The translations under genes and the position numbers were made by a program. This document shows, in pieces, positions 52,289-61,506 of a DNA stretch of 64,000 bases. This DNA comes from Myxococcales bacterium (GTDB lineage Bacteria > Myxococcota_A > Polyangia > Nannocystales > Nannocystaceae). Under the pieces are notes generated by a model, which had not been told where the DNA came from, did not search any database, and was given only the letters and a program-made list of their open reading frames with translations. The stretch covers positions 186,001 to 250,000 of the forward strand of contig JACKDU010000006.1 in the NCBI GenBank assembly GCA_020633335.1. The letters run 5' to 3'. Each line of letters opens with the position of its first letter. Within the stretch, counting starts at the first letter, position 1.

Positions 52289-53683
52289 ATGTCCTTCGCT
52301 GAGCTCCAAGCACCCCCCGAGGCGGTCGTCCAGGCGAGCGCCGCCCTCGACGCCCTCGACGACGCCTTCGTGACCGGCTTCGGCCGCCTCTCGAGCGGCA
52401 ACCTCGAGGCCCTCGCCAGCCTCCAGCGCTCCTTCGCCGCGACCCCGCTGGCGGCGGCCTTCGCCGAGGCGATCACCGGGATCGGCCGCTCGGAGTTCCT
52501 CGATCGCCACTTCCTGGTCCTCGCGGCCGCCCGCTCGGCGATCCAGGGGGCGGTCCACGACGCCCTCGTCGCCCAGGCGAGCGCGGCCCTCGGGCGGCCG
52601 ACGCCGGCCGACGAGGCGATCGCCGGCGGCCACGGCCAGGCCGCGCCGCCGCAGGCCGAGGTGCTCCTCGAGAGCGCGCGCCAGTGGCTGATGGAGCTCG
52701 CGCTCGCCGGCTTCGCCAACCTCGACGTCGACGTGATCCTGCCCTTCCAGGCGACCCTCGACGCGATCGAGGAGGAGCCCCGCCTGGCCCGCGAAGCCGC
52801 GCTCCTCGCCGGCCTCCTCGGCGAGCTCCTCGCCGTCTTCCCCTGCCGCGGGGCCCCCGAGATCCCGCGCATGCGCTGGGTCGACCTCTGGTCGCGGGCG
52901 ATGATCCTCGCCGCCGGCGCGCCGGCGACCCGGGCGAGCCGCGCGGTCAAGGGCGAGCTCCGGATCCTCGGCGCCGACCTCCAGCAGCACGACACCTTCG
53001 CCACCCTCGTCGTCTACGCCTCGCTCCACGAGGCCGGCCAGGCGGCGCCGCGCCTCTGTCGGGCGAGCGTCTCCTCCTTCAAGGTCGACGTGGTCCAGGG
53101 CGCCGAGCTCGGGCCCATCTTCGCCGAGGTCGGCAAGGTGCTCCTCTCCGGCCTCGCGGTCGGCGGCCGGATCCTCCTCGACGGGATGCTCCTCCAGGAG
53201 GGCGGCGACCTCCTCTGGGACGACGCCAAGGCCGAGCTGATCGGCAAGGGCGATCCGCTGGCGGAGGCGGCGGCGGTGCTCGGGGCGGCGACCCCCGCCC
53301 AGCGGCCGACCCTCGCGCCCGCCGATCGTCACCCGGCGCTCATCGGCGAGCTGGTCTACCTGGCCGAAGGGTCCTACACGGTCGCCGGCAAGGGCGAGCC
53401 CGCGCTGACGATCGACGGGGCCAACGTCGCGGTCGCGGTCGAGCGCTGGCCCGAGAGCGAGGGCCTGGTGGTCAGCGACCTCGCCGGCTCCAAGGGCCTG
53501 GTCGGCCTCCTCCGCTACGACGGCGGCGCCTGGTCGATCCAGCCGCTGACGATCGCCAAGGGCAAGGCCGCGCCGCGGATGCTCGCCTCCGAGATCGCCG
53601 CGGCCCTCGGCAAGAAGAGCTCGTCGAGCTCGCTCTCGACCCTCAAGGAGCGGGCCGGCAAGCTCCTCCGCAAGAAGCGCTAG
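52289..53683 (+). CDS. Unknown protein of the VWA/MoxR module (DUF5691-type position)
   Basis: 464 residues, cytoplasmic, no signal peptide. Mostly helical to about 240, then beta-rich with DAKAELIGKGDPL and VAGKGEPALTIDGANVAVAVE, and a basic C-terminus (LLRKKR). In actinobacterial clusters of this kind the same place is held by a DUF5691 protein; I cannot confirm homology by eye. It begins 24 bases after the SWIM-like gene and is followed 20 bases later by the VWA gene, so it belongs to the same transcript. Confidence 0.55.
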   Translation: MSFAELQAPPEAVVQASAALDALDDAFVTGFGRLSSGNLEALASLQRSFAATPLAAAFAEAITGIGRSEFLDRHFLVLAAARSAIQGAVHDALVAQASAALGRPTPADEAIAGGHGQAAPPQAEVLLESARQWLMELALAGFANLDVDVILPFQATLDAIEEEPRLAREAALLAGLLGELLAVFPCRGAPEIPRMRWVDLWSRAMILAAGAPATRASRAVKGELRILGADLQQHDTFATLVVYASLHEAGQAAPRLCRASVSSFKVDVVQGAELGPIFAEVGKVLLSGLAVGGRILLDGMLLQEGGDLLWDDAKAELIGKGDPLAEAAAVLGAATPAQRPTLAPADRHPALIGELVYLAEGSYTVAGKGEPALTIDGANVAVAVERWPESEGLVVSDLAGSKGLVGLLRYDGGAWSIQPLTIAKGKAAPRMLASEIAAALGKKSSSSSLSTLKERAGKLLRKKR

Positions 53684-53703
53684 CGGCGAGGAGCAGGACG
53701 GCG

Positions 53704-55158
53704 ATGGCAGCCCTCGACCCGACCTCCCCCGAACTCCAGCGGCGCGCCCGCCAGGCGCTCTACTGGCGCCTCCTCTCGGCGATCTTCGAGCAGGGCGAGG
53801 TCGGCGCGAGCCTCGAGGATCTCGCGGCCGGGCTCGCCAAGCACTCCGGGCTCCCCAAGGAGCTCCTCGACCCGAAGGTGACGATCGACCTCCTGGTCGC
53901 CCGCTTCCCCGAGCTCCGCGACGAGTTCGCGCGGCCGCTCCCGGGCTTCGAGCCGCCCGCCGGGGTCGAGGCGGCCGACGGCGCCGGGGCCCCGACCCCG
54001 GAGCCCCCGCCGGGCGACCTCCCGGGGGTGGTCAAGCGGGCGCTGGTGGTCTCCAAGCTCCTCCTCAACGCCTTCGGCCCCAACACCCAGGGGAAGGTGA
54101 GCGCCCAGGGCTACTCGCAGTGGGCGAAGGACGTCGAGTGGCTCGAGGGCGCGCTCGGCCTGCCCCCGGGTTCCTTGCGCACGGGACAGGGCGGAGGGGC
54201 CATGTCCAGCGCGCCGAGCGGGATGGGCATGCCGAGCGGCGGCGGCGGCGAGGCGAGCCGCCCGCCGATCGGCGACGACGAGCTCCGCGCCGGCCTCGCG
54301 GTCCTCGAGGCCGACATGATCCACCGGATGGATCTCCGCGAGGTCCTCAAGGACCCCGAGCTCTCCAAGCGCCTGACCCCGTCGATGGCGCTCATCGAGC
54401 AGCTCCTCTGGGACAAGGGCAACCTCTCGGGGCCGGCGCTGCAGAACGCCAAGCGGCTGATCGCCCGCTACGTCGACGAGCTCGCCAAGGTGCTGAAGCT
54501 GCAGATGCGGCAGGTGATGAGCCGGGTCCGCGATCGCTCGGTCCCGCCCAAGCGGGTCTACCGCAACCTCGACCTCAAGCGGACGGTCTGGAAGAACCTC
54601 ACCAACTGGGATCCGAAGGCCCGCAAGCTCTACGTCGATCGCCTCTTCTACCACCACACCGGCAAGAAGAGCCTGCCGACCCGCCTCGTCATCATCGTCG
54701 ACCAGTCGGGGTCGATGACCTCGGCGATGGTCCAGACGACGATCCTCGCGTCGATCTTCGCCTCGCTCCCCAACGTCGTCGTCAACCTGATCGCCTTCGA
54801 CACCCGGGTGATCGACCTGACGCCGCACGTCCACGACCCGGTCGAGACCCTCCTGCGGACCAAGCTCGGCGGCGGCAACGACATGCGCCTCGCGCTCGAC
54901 ACCGCCGCCCCCTACATCGACTCGCCGCGGAACACGGCGATCGTCGTGATCTCGGACTTCTACGACTGGAGCGACTTCTTCTCCGTCCTCCGCCAGTGGA
55001 AGGAGTCGGGCTGCCACCTCATCCCGGTCGGCTCGCTCCACACCACCGGCTACTTCTCGGTCAACCCCGAGTACCGCGACAAGTTCAAGGAGATCGGCTC
55101 GCCGATCCTCCACGGCTCCCCGAAGAAGCTGATCGAGCAGATCAAGAAGGTGATGTAG
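53704..55158 (+). CDS. VWA-domain protein of the MoxR module
   Basis: 484 residues from ATG 53704; the upstream open frame is shadow. The N-terminal half is helical with a Gly/Ser linker near 160-185. The von Willebrand A domain starts with IIVDQSGSM (metal site DxSxS near 333), with a LGGGNDMRLAL threonine-site equivalent and ISDFYDW. Partner proteins dock at such metal sites, and MoxR ATPases typically load or unload the complex. It sits 6 bases before the MoxR gene, so the two are surely co-expressed. Confidence 0.88.
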   Translation: MAALDPTSPELQRRARQALYWRLLSAIFEQGEVGASLEDLAAGLAKHSGLPKELLDPKVTIDLLVARFPELRDEFARPLPGFEPPAGVEAADGAGAPTPEPPPGDLPGVVKRALVVSKLLLNAFGPNTQGKVSAQGYSQWAKDVEWLEGALGLPPGSLRTGQGGGAMSSAPSGMGMPSGGGGEASRPPIGDDELRAGLAVLEADMIHRMDLREVLKDPELSKRLTPSMALIEQLLWDKGNLSGPALQNAKRLIARYVDELAKVLKLQMRQVMSRVRDRSVPPKRVYRNLDLKRTVWKNLTNWDPKARKLYVDRLFYHHTGKKSLPTRLVIIVDQSGSMTSAMVQTTILASIFASLPNVVVNLIAFDTRVIDLTPHVHDPVETLLRTKLGGGNDMRLALDTAAPYIDSPRNTAIVVISDFYDWSDFFSVLRQWKESGCHLIPVGSLHTTGYFSVNPEYRDKFKEIGSPILHGSPKKLIEQIKKVM

Positions 55159-55164
55159 CCCGCC

Positions 55165-56418
55165 ATGGCCAAGAGCAAAGCCAGCACCGGCAAGAAGAGC
55201 GAAGAGACGACCCCGAGCGCGAGCACCCCGGCGAGCGGCGCAAGCGAGACCAAGCTCCGCCTCCCCGCCGAGGAGAAGTACGCCGAGGAGCTCGCCTACC
55301 TCGCGTCGGTCGACCAGGACGCGCGCCCCTTCGCCTGGCGCCTCTCGCCGCGGATGATCCGCACCTTCATCCTCGGCGCGTCGCCCCAGGACAAGCTCGA
55401 CCGGCCGATCCCCCAGAAGTTCTTCGGCGACCCCTCGCTGGTCGAGCGGGCGATCGTCACCCTCGCCTCAGACCGCGGCCTCCTCCTCATCGGCGACCCC
55501 GGCACCGGCAAGAGCTGGCTCGCCGAGCTCCTGGCGGCGGCGATCTGCGGGAACTCGACCCACGTCGTCCAGGGCACCGCCGGGACCACCGAGGATCACA
55601 TCAAGTACTCGTGGAACGTGGCGATGGTGATCGCCAGCGGGCAGTCGCGGGAGTCGATGATCCCCTCGCCGATCATGACGGCGATGACCCGCGGCGAGAT
55701 CGGCCGCTTCGAGGAGCTCACCCGCTGCTCGTCGGACGTGCAGGACGCGCTGATCTCGATCCTCTCCGAGAAGTACGTGACGATCCCCGAGCTCAGCGGC
55801 GACGAGTCGGTGGTCTACGCGCGGCCGGGCTTCTCGATGATCGCCACCGCCAACAGCCGCGACCGCGGGGTCAACGAGCTCTCGACCGCGCTCAAGCGCC
55901 GCTTCAACTTCGTGACGATCCCGATCGTCACCAACAAGCGCGCGGAGAAGGAGATCGTGATGTTCCGGACCCGCGAGCTGATGGCCCGCAACCGGATCGA
56001 GGTCGACGTCCCGCCGACCATGCTCGACATCCTGATCCAGACCTTCGCCGACCTCCGCGAGGCGATGGCCAACGCCCAGTCGGAGGAGGGGCGCCTCGAG
56101 TCCTCGCTCTCGACCGCCGAGCAGATCGGCGTGATCGAGGACGCGATGCTCCACTCGACCTTCTTCGGCTCGAAGACCCTCGAGCCCGGGACCCTCGCGC
56201 GCTCGATGGTCGGCACCCTGGTCCGCCGGGTCCCCGAGGACGTGTCGATCCTCAACAAGTTCTGGCACGCCCAGGGCGCCGCCGGCGAGGGCGGCGCGAA
56301 GAAGCGCAAGAAGGGCGCGGCCAAGGAAGAGACCACCGACGCGACGGCGCCCGCCGTGAGCCCCGAGGTCGCGGCCTTCATCGCCGGCGGCAAGCAGGCG
56401 CTCGCGTCGATCAAGTAG
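55165..56418 (+). CDS. MoxR-family AAA+ ATPase
   Basis: 417 residues. Walker A GDPGTGKSWLAE is near 110-121. The AAA core has a Walker B-like stretch around EELTRCSSDVQDALISILSE, sensor I in MIATANSRD and an Arg finger region in LSTALKRRFNF. A Lys-rich C-terminus ends in KKRKKGAAKE. MoxR proteins act as ATP-driven chaperones on VWA partners for complex assembly. It lies between the VWA and DUF5682 genes with gaps of 6 and 25 bases. Confidence 0.9.
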   Translation: MAKSKASTGKKSEETTPSASTPASGASETKLRLPAEEKYAEELAYLASVDQDARPFAWRLSPRMIRTFILGASPQDKLDRPIPQKFFGDPSLVERAIVTLASDRGLLLIGDPGTGKSWLAELLAAAICGNSTHVVQGTAGTTEDHIKYSWNVAMVIASGQSRESMIPSPIMTAMTRGEIGRFEELTRCSSDVQDALISILSEKYVTIPELSGDESVVYARPGFSMIATANSRDRGVNELSTALKRRFNFVTIPIVTNKRAEKEIVMFRTRELMARNRIEVDVPPTMLDILIQTFADLREAMANAQSEEGRLESSLSTAEQIGVIEDAMLHSTFFGSKTLEPGTLARSMVGTLVRRVPEDVSILNKFWHAQGAAGEGGAKKRKKGAAKEETTDATAPAVSPEVAAFIAGGKQALASIK

Positions 56419-56443
56419 GGCAGGGCGGAGGAGCGCGACGACG

Positions 56444-59400
56444 ATGGCCAAGGCCAAAAAGCCCCTCGAGGCGGTCGCCGGCGACCCGGCGCTCGCGGCC
56501 CTCCGCGAGCAGCTCACGGCCGCGGCCGCGGCCTTCGTCGGCGACTCCGCCCACCTCGGCGAGCTCCTGCGGGCGATGGTCGACGACGTCCAGCGCGCGG
56601 CCGCGGAGCCGGTCGAGATCTTCCCGGTCAAGCACCACTCGCCGGCGTCGGCGCTCCACATGGTCCGCCGCCTCCGCGAGCGGCCGCCGCGGGTGATCTT
56701 CATGGAGGGCTGCGAGGACCTCGGGGCCGCGCTCACCGGCCTCGAGCACTGCCGCTTCCCGGTCGCCCTCCAGGCCTACGCCCCCGAGGCGCCGGCCTTC
56801 CCGGTGGAGTGGACGCCGCTCAACCTGGTCGCGCCGCTCACCGAGTTCTCGGCCGAGTACCAGGCGATCGCCTTCTCCCTGCAGAGCGAGGGGACCGAGC
56901 TCGTCTTCGTCGATCGCTCGGTCGATCACGTCTTCCAGTGGATGCCCCGCGAGGGCCCGCCGCCCGGGGTCGACGACGAGGAGAGCGACGAGGCCGGCGA
57001 CGACGACGAGGAGGAGGGCGAGGCCGACGAGGAGGGCAGGGGCGGGGGCAACACCGCCAACCTCCACGGCGGCGCCGTCGGCCTCCAGATCGGCGCGATG
57101 CAGCCGACCTTCGGCGACTTCCTCGACGTCCTCCTCCGCAACGCGCGGGTCCGCCACTACTCCGAGTGGTGGACGCAGTACGTCGAGGGGCCGACGCTCG
57201 CCGCCGACTACGCGACCTACCGCCACGTCTTCTTCCTGATCGGCGCGCTCCTCCGGCGGATCGGCATCACCGAGAAGGACCGGGCCGAGGACTCCGCGCG
57301 CGAGCGCTACATGTGGGCGAAGATCCGCGCCCACCTCCGCGCCCGCAAGATCGACCCGAAGGACGCGATCTACGTCTGCGGGGCGATCCACGCGGTCTCG
57401 CCGATCCCCGAGTTCGGCACCCAGGGCGACGCCGAGTGGACGATCCCCGGGCGCACCGACACCAAGTGGTTCTACGGCCTCGTGCCCTCGAGCTACGCGG
57501 CGATCGAGCACCAGTTCGGCCTCCCCTCCGGCGAGATCGCGATCGCCCAGTCGATGTGGGAGAAGGGCCTCAAGGCGCTCGACCTGCGGCCCTTCAAGAT
57601 CGGCAAGGCCGACGCCGAGGGGAAGGCGAAGGCCGGCGTGAAGGTGCGCTCGAAGCCCGCGGCCGCGGCCGCTTCTGGGCCCGCGCCCGCGAGCCCGCCG
57701 CCGAGCGTCGCCGACTCGGCGATCGCCCTCCGCGACTTCCTCACCCGGCCGCCGACCTTCGTCGAGGCCGACGACGAGCAGCTCATGCGCTGGTGCCTCG
57801 ACGTCGTCCGCCTCGCCCGCAAGAACGGCTACATGGCGTCGACCGCCGACACCATCGCCATCCACCACACCGCCGGCCTCCTCGCCAAGCTCCGCGACCG
57901 CCCGCACCCCTCGCCCTACGACTTCCAGGACGCGGCGATCACCTGCCTCGAGAAGGACCGCACCCCGCGACGTCGCACGATCCAGCGGATCTGCCAGATC
58001 CTCCTCGGCGGCGATCGCCTCGGCCGGGTCGGCTACGAGTCGCTGCCGCCGCTCGCCCAGGACGTCTACGACCGCCTGGCGATCCTCGGGGTGAACCTCA
58101 AGTCGACGCGGATCGAGCGGGCGCTCCTCGACATCCAGAGCCGCCCCGAGCTCCTCCCGGCCTCCGATCTCCTCTGGCGCCTCCGCTACCTCGGGGTCCC
58201 GGTCCGGCCGATCATGGGCGAGCGCTCCCTCGGTCACAAGCCGAAGCAGGAGTCGTGGGACATCGACATCGGCAAGCACCAGCACGGCCTCATCCAGCTC
58301 GGCTACGAGGGGATGACGATCGAGCAGGTGCTCGAGCGCAAGCTGAAGAAGGCCGCCTTCGAGTCGACCGCGCGAGCGGCGAGCGCCCTCAAGGCGGCCG
58401 AGGACTCGATCCTCTACCTCCGCAGCGGCCGCCTCACCCGCGAGCTCGGGCTCCGGGCGACCGAGCTCCTGCGGGCCGAGCTCGGGGCCGCCGACGCGCC
58501 GGAGATCTTCCAGCGGGTGCGGGCGCTGGTCCACTACTACCGGACGATCGGCCTCCCCGGCTGGATCAAGGACTTCGTCTCCACCGGCTACCAGCACTAC
58601 GCGACCCTGCTGCCCTACGCCTTCAGCGATCGCGGGACCGCGCCGCGCCAGCTCGCGGCGATGCTCGCCTTCATCTTCACCCAGGAGGCGCTCGCCTTCT
58701 CGATGGGCTGCGAGCGCTCCCAGCTCCTGATCGCCCTCGACCAGGCGGAGCCGGAGGACCCCGCGAAGATCGCCCTGCACTGGGCGGCCGAGTGGATCGT
58801 CGGCCTCCGGACCGAGGATCAGATCCGCGAGGAGTTCCTCCACCTGATGGAGAACCCGCTCCTCCTCCCGGCCTTCCCCGAGTACATGGCCGGCTTCCTC
58901 CTCGCCCTCGAGTTCACCCCGAGGATCACCCGGATCGCGGTCGAGCTCCTCACGCGGGCCTTCGGCCGGCTCCCCGACGAGGTGCTGGTCCCGTGGATGC
59001 CGACCCTGGTCGTCACCCTCCGGCCGCTCGGAGGACAGCTCATGCAGACGCTGGTGAAGGAGGCCGGGCTCGCCTTCCCGCGCGGCCTCGGTGAGCTCGC
59101 GGGCTGGGAATTCGCGTGGGAGCGTCAGCTCCCCGCGGTCAGCGAGCCGGCCAAGGGCGCGCAAGAGTCTGCGCACCAAGGGGCCGTGGGGCCCGCGCAG
59201 GAGCTCTCGCCGGAGGAGGCGAGCCTCGCCGATCTCCTCCGCCATCACCCGATGAGCCTCGACGCCCTCGCGACGCGCCTGGGAATTGACGCCGGCTGGG
59301 CCGCGGTGAGCTCCTCGGTCGCCGCCTCATCGGCGCCCGGAGGCGCTCCCTCGACGCCGACGCAAAGCGCCGAGAAGACCCCGCTCGCGGCCCTCCTCGC

Positions 59401-59452
59401 CGAATTCCCCGCGAGCCTCGAGGCCCTGGCGATGAGAGTCCTCGGCGACTAG
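56444..59452 (+). CDS. DUF5682-family protein, large partner in the VWA/MoxR module
   Basis: 1002 residues. Residues about 55-170 carry the family start FPVKHHSPASALHMVRRL, FMEGCEDLG and VFVDRSVDH. An acidic linker (about 178-200) and a second block (ARERYMWAKIRAHL, YVCGAIHAVS) follow. From about 340 it is an extended helical region. The tail (about 950-1002) has LAALLAEFPASLEALAMRVLGD, echoing an earlier ADLLRHHPMSLDALATRLG repeat. Homologues are found next to MoxR and VWA genes and may be the enzyme or target-recognition part, but the activity is not known. The end carries a short non-conserved insertion-like stretch around 59160-59190. Confidence 0.75.
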   Translation: MAKAKKPLEAVAGDPALAALREQLTAAAAAFVGDSAHLGELLRAMVDDVQRAAAEPVEIFPVKHHSPASALHMVRRLRERPPRVIFMEGCEDLGAALTGLEHCRFPVALQAYAPEAPAFPVEWTPLNLVAPLTEFSAEYQAIAFSLQSEGTELVFVDRSVDHVFQWMPREGPPPGVDDEESDEAGDDDEEEGEADEEGRGGGNTANLHGGAVGLQIGAMQPTFGDFLDVLLRNARVRHYSEWWTQYVEGPTLAADYATYRHVFFLIGALLRRIGITEKDRAEDSARERYMWAKIRAHLRARKIDPKDAIYVCGAIHAVSPIPEFGTQGDAEWTIPGRTDTKWFYGLVPSSYAAIEHQFGLPSGEIAIAQSMWEKGLKALDLRPFKIGKADAEGKAKAGVKVRSKPAAAAASGPAPASPPPSVADSAIALRDFLTRPPTFVEADDEQLMRWCLDVVRLARKNGYMASTADTIAIHHTAGLLAKLRDRPHPSPYDFQDAAITCLEKDRTPRRRTIQRICQILLGGDRLGRVGYESLPPLAQDVYDRLAILGVNLKSTRIERALLDIQSRPELLPASDLLWRLRYLGVPVRPIMGERSLGHKPKQESWDIDIGKHQHGLIQLGYEGMTIEQVLERKLKKAAFESTARAASALKAAEDSILYLRSGRLTRELGLRATELLRAELGAADAPEIFQRVRALVHYYRTIGLPGWIKDFVSTGYQHYATLLPYAFSDRGTAPRQLAAMLAFIFTQEALAFSMGCERSQLLIALDQAEPEDPAKIALHWAAEWIVGLRTEDQIREEFLHLMENPLLLPAFPEYMAGFLLALEFTPRITRIAVELLTRAFGRLPDEVLVPWMPTLVVTLRPLGGQLMQTLVKEAGLAFPRGLGELAGWEFAWERQLPAVSEPAKGAQESAHQGAVGPAQELSPEEASLADLLRHHPMSLDALATRLGIDAGWAAVSSSVAASSAPGGAPSTPTQSAEKTPLAALLAEFPASLEALAMRVLGD

Positions 59453-59590
59453 GGCCGACGCGAACGAGGGTCCTCGCGAGGGTGTCTCCTCGTCCCCCCA
59501 ACCATCGGGTCGGCGTGCGTGGCTGACCCTCGATGCATCTGCAAGCGGGGAAATATCCTTGAAGAGCGCGATCACTTCGCGGATAGTGGG

Positions 59591-59608
59591 CCTTCAAGAT
59601 CTTGGAGG
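59591..59608 (+). promoter_or_regulatory. Ribosome-binding-site hairpin before the haemoglobin-like lipoprotein gene
   Basis: CCTTCAA-GATC-TTGGAGG is a near-perfect palindrome (7-bp stem with one G-U pair) whose 3' arm is the Shine-Dalgarno GGAGG, 11 bases before ATG 59620. In RNA the stem would hide the ribosome site; in DNA it could be an operator. Confidence 0.45.
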
Positions 59609-59619
59609 TCCTCTACACG

Positions 59620-61401
59620 ATGACGCGCAGCAAATTCTCTACCCTGCTCTGTCTTGGATTCCTGCTCAGCGCCTGTACGAGCGATGACACGGCCACCAGC
59701 GACACGGCCGGGACCGACAGCGACACCGACGGCACGAGCACCAGCACGACCGGCGTGTCGACCACGAGCACGACGATCACCACCTCGTCGACCAGCGGCA
59801 CCACGACCGCCGCGGAGACCGAGACCGGGACCCCGACGTCGTCGACGACCGCGGTCGCCACCGACACGACGAACCCGACGACCACCGGCCCCGAGTGCAC
59901 GGTCAACGAGGACTGCGGTCAGGACGAGATGTGTGACAACGGGATGTGCGTCCCCAAGGTCTCGACGCTCTGCGAGCGCCTCGGGTTCATGGACGGGATC
60001 AACCTGCTCAACACCGACTTCGTCGGCAAGGTCCTCCTCGACCAGAACATCAACGCCTACTTCCTCAACAACGACGTCGACGGCGTCAACCTGATCAGCT
60101 GCCTGGACAAGCAGATCGGCGAGGCCGCCGGCTGCCCCGACGTCGTCTACGACTGCATGGACATGCTCACCGCCCACCAGGGGATGGGCATCGGCACCCA
60201 GGACTTCGCCGACCTCGCGACCGACTACTCGCTCGCGCTCGACGACCACCAGACCAACAACGCGCCGGACCTCACCGACGCGGACAAGACCACGATCCTC
60301 GACACCCTGGCGGCGATGGCCCCGGACATCGTCGAGGACGCTGACAACAACCTCACCGTCTACCAGCGCGTCGGCCGCAAGCCGGCCGTCCTCGCCCTGG
60401 TCGGCAACGTCGGCGAGGCGGGGTCGTTCATCGACAACGTCGCCAACGACGTGATGATCAACAACTTCTTCCTCAACGCGGACACCACCCGCCTCAACAC
60501 CTGCCTCACCCGTCAGGTCGGCGGGATCGACGGTCCGGCGGTCTACGGCGGCGAGGTCGACTCGCCGGGGGCCGGCGTCGACGAGGGCGTCGGCGTGGGC
60601 AACGAGTGCATGGACATGTGCACCTCGCACGCCGGCATGGTCGACGACCAGAACGAGCCGATCATGATCGAGGACTTCTCCGCCCTCGTCCAGGATCTGG
60701 TGACCGCGATGGACGCCTTCGCCGTCGACCCGGCGGATCAGCAGATGATCCTCGACGTCCTCGGGCCCATGTGCACGAGCATCGTCGCCTCGCCCTACGA
60801 CTGCCCGGGGATCGCCACCCAGACCATCGAGGTCTCGCTCGAGGGGATCAACAAGCAGTACCCGAACGACGGCAACCTCTACGACGGCACCCTCGGCACG
60901 ATGGACTGCGTCGATCTGGTCGTCGACGATCCGGGCGACAACTTCACCAACGTCTACGACGTGGCGGTCGAGGTCGGCGTCGACGCGACCTGGGCCGGCG
61001 ACGTCGTGATGAAGCTCGTCGCCCCCGACGACACCGTGCTGACGATGCTCAGCCGGCCGGGTCTCAACGAGAACGCCGACAACGGCACGGGCTGCTGCGG
61101 CACCTCGGCCAACCTCGAGTCGACCTCCCCGCTCACCTTCAAGGACGGCAACCCCAACGACGCCGAGACCATGGGCATGGGGCAGGCGAGCAGCTTCGTC
61201 ATCTGCAAGGATGACGCGAAGTGCGACTACTTCCCGAACCCCGGCAAGGGCATCGGCACCAACTTCGCCGCGGACTTCCGGGGCAAGAGCGTGATCGGTA
61301 CGTGGAAGTTCTGCATCGCCGACGCCTCCGGCGGCGACCTGACGACCCTCCAGACGGTGAAGGCGACCTTCGACGTCTCCGAGCCGGTCGGCTGCAACTA
61401 G
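59620..61401 (+). CDS. Secreted lipoprotein with two truncated-haemoglobin-like domains and a C-terminal P-domain
   Basis: 593 residues from ATG 59620, fixed by the GGAGG at 59604. The lipobox LLSAC is followed by a Thr/Ser linker to about 90 and a Cys-rich CTVNEDCGQDEMCDNGMC patch. Residues about 114-243 match group 1 truncated haemoglobin (LCERLGFMDGI, YFLNNDVD, TAHQGMGI with His186 as proximal ligand). About 247-390 repeat it (RVGRKPAVLALV, FFLNAD, TSHAGM with His337). The B10 Tyr of trHb1 is replaced (FV instead of FY). About 400-590 is a proprotein-convertase P-domain (WAGDVVMKLVAPDDT, VIGTWKFCIAD). A surface-anchored haem protein sensing or scavenging NO/O2 is inferred. Confidence 0.8.
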   Translation: MTRSKFSTLLCLGFLLSACTSDDTATSDTAGTDSDTDGTSTSTTGVSTTSTTITTSSTSGTTTAAETETGTPTSSTTAVATDTTNPTTTGPECTVNEDCGQDEMCDNGMCVPKVSTLCERLGFMDGINLLNTDFVGKVLLDQNINAYFLNNDVDGVNLISCLDKQIGEAAGCPDVVYDCMDMLTAHQGMGIGTQDFADLATDYSLALDDHQTNNAPDLTDADKTTILDTLAAMAPDIVEDADNNLTVYQRVGRKPAVLALVGNVGEAGSFIDNVANDVMINNFFLNADTTRLNTCLTRQVGGIDGPAVYGGEVDSPGAGVDEGVGVGNECMDMCTSHAGMVDDQNEPIMIEDFSALVQDLVTAMDAFAVDPADQQMILDVLGPMCTSIVASPYDCPGIATQTIEVSLEGINKQYPNDGNLYDGTLGTMDCVDLVVDDPGDNFTNVYDVAVEVGVDATWAGDVVMKLVAPDDTVLTMLSRPGLNENADNGTGCCGTSANLESTSPLTFKDGNPNDAETMGMGQASSFVICKDDAKCDYFPNPGKGIGTNFAADFRGKSVIGTWKFCIADASGGDLTTLQTVKATFDVSEPVGCN

Positions 61402-61443
61402 CCGCTCGCCGGTTGAAGAGCGGGCGGCCCGCGGCCGCTGCGA

Positions 61444-61477
61444 CGAGGCCCCTCGACCGAGAGGACGGGGGGCCTCG
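61444..61477 (+). terminator. Hairpin after the haemoglobin-like lipoprotein gene
   Basis: CGAGGCCCC (61444-61452) pairs with GGGGCCTCG (61469-61477) around a 16-base loop; a short T run follows (CTCGTTT). It can also end transcription of the convergent epimerase-like gene. Confidence 0.5.
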
Positions 61478-61506
61478 CCTCGTTTGGGGAGCGGGAGGGT
61501 CCGAGC

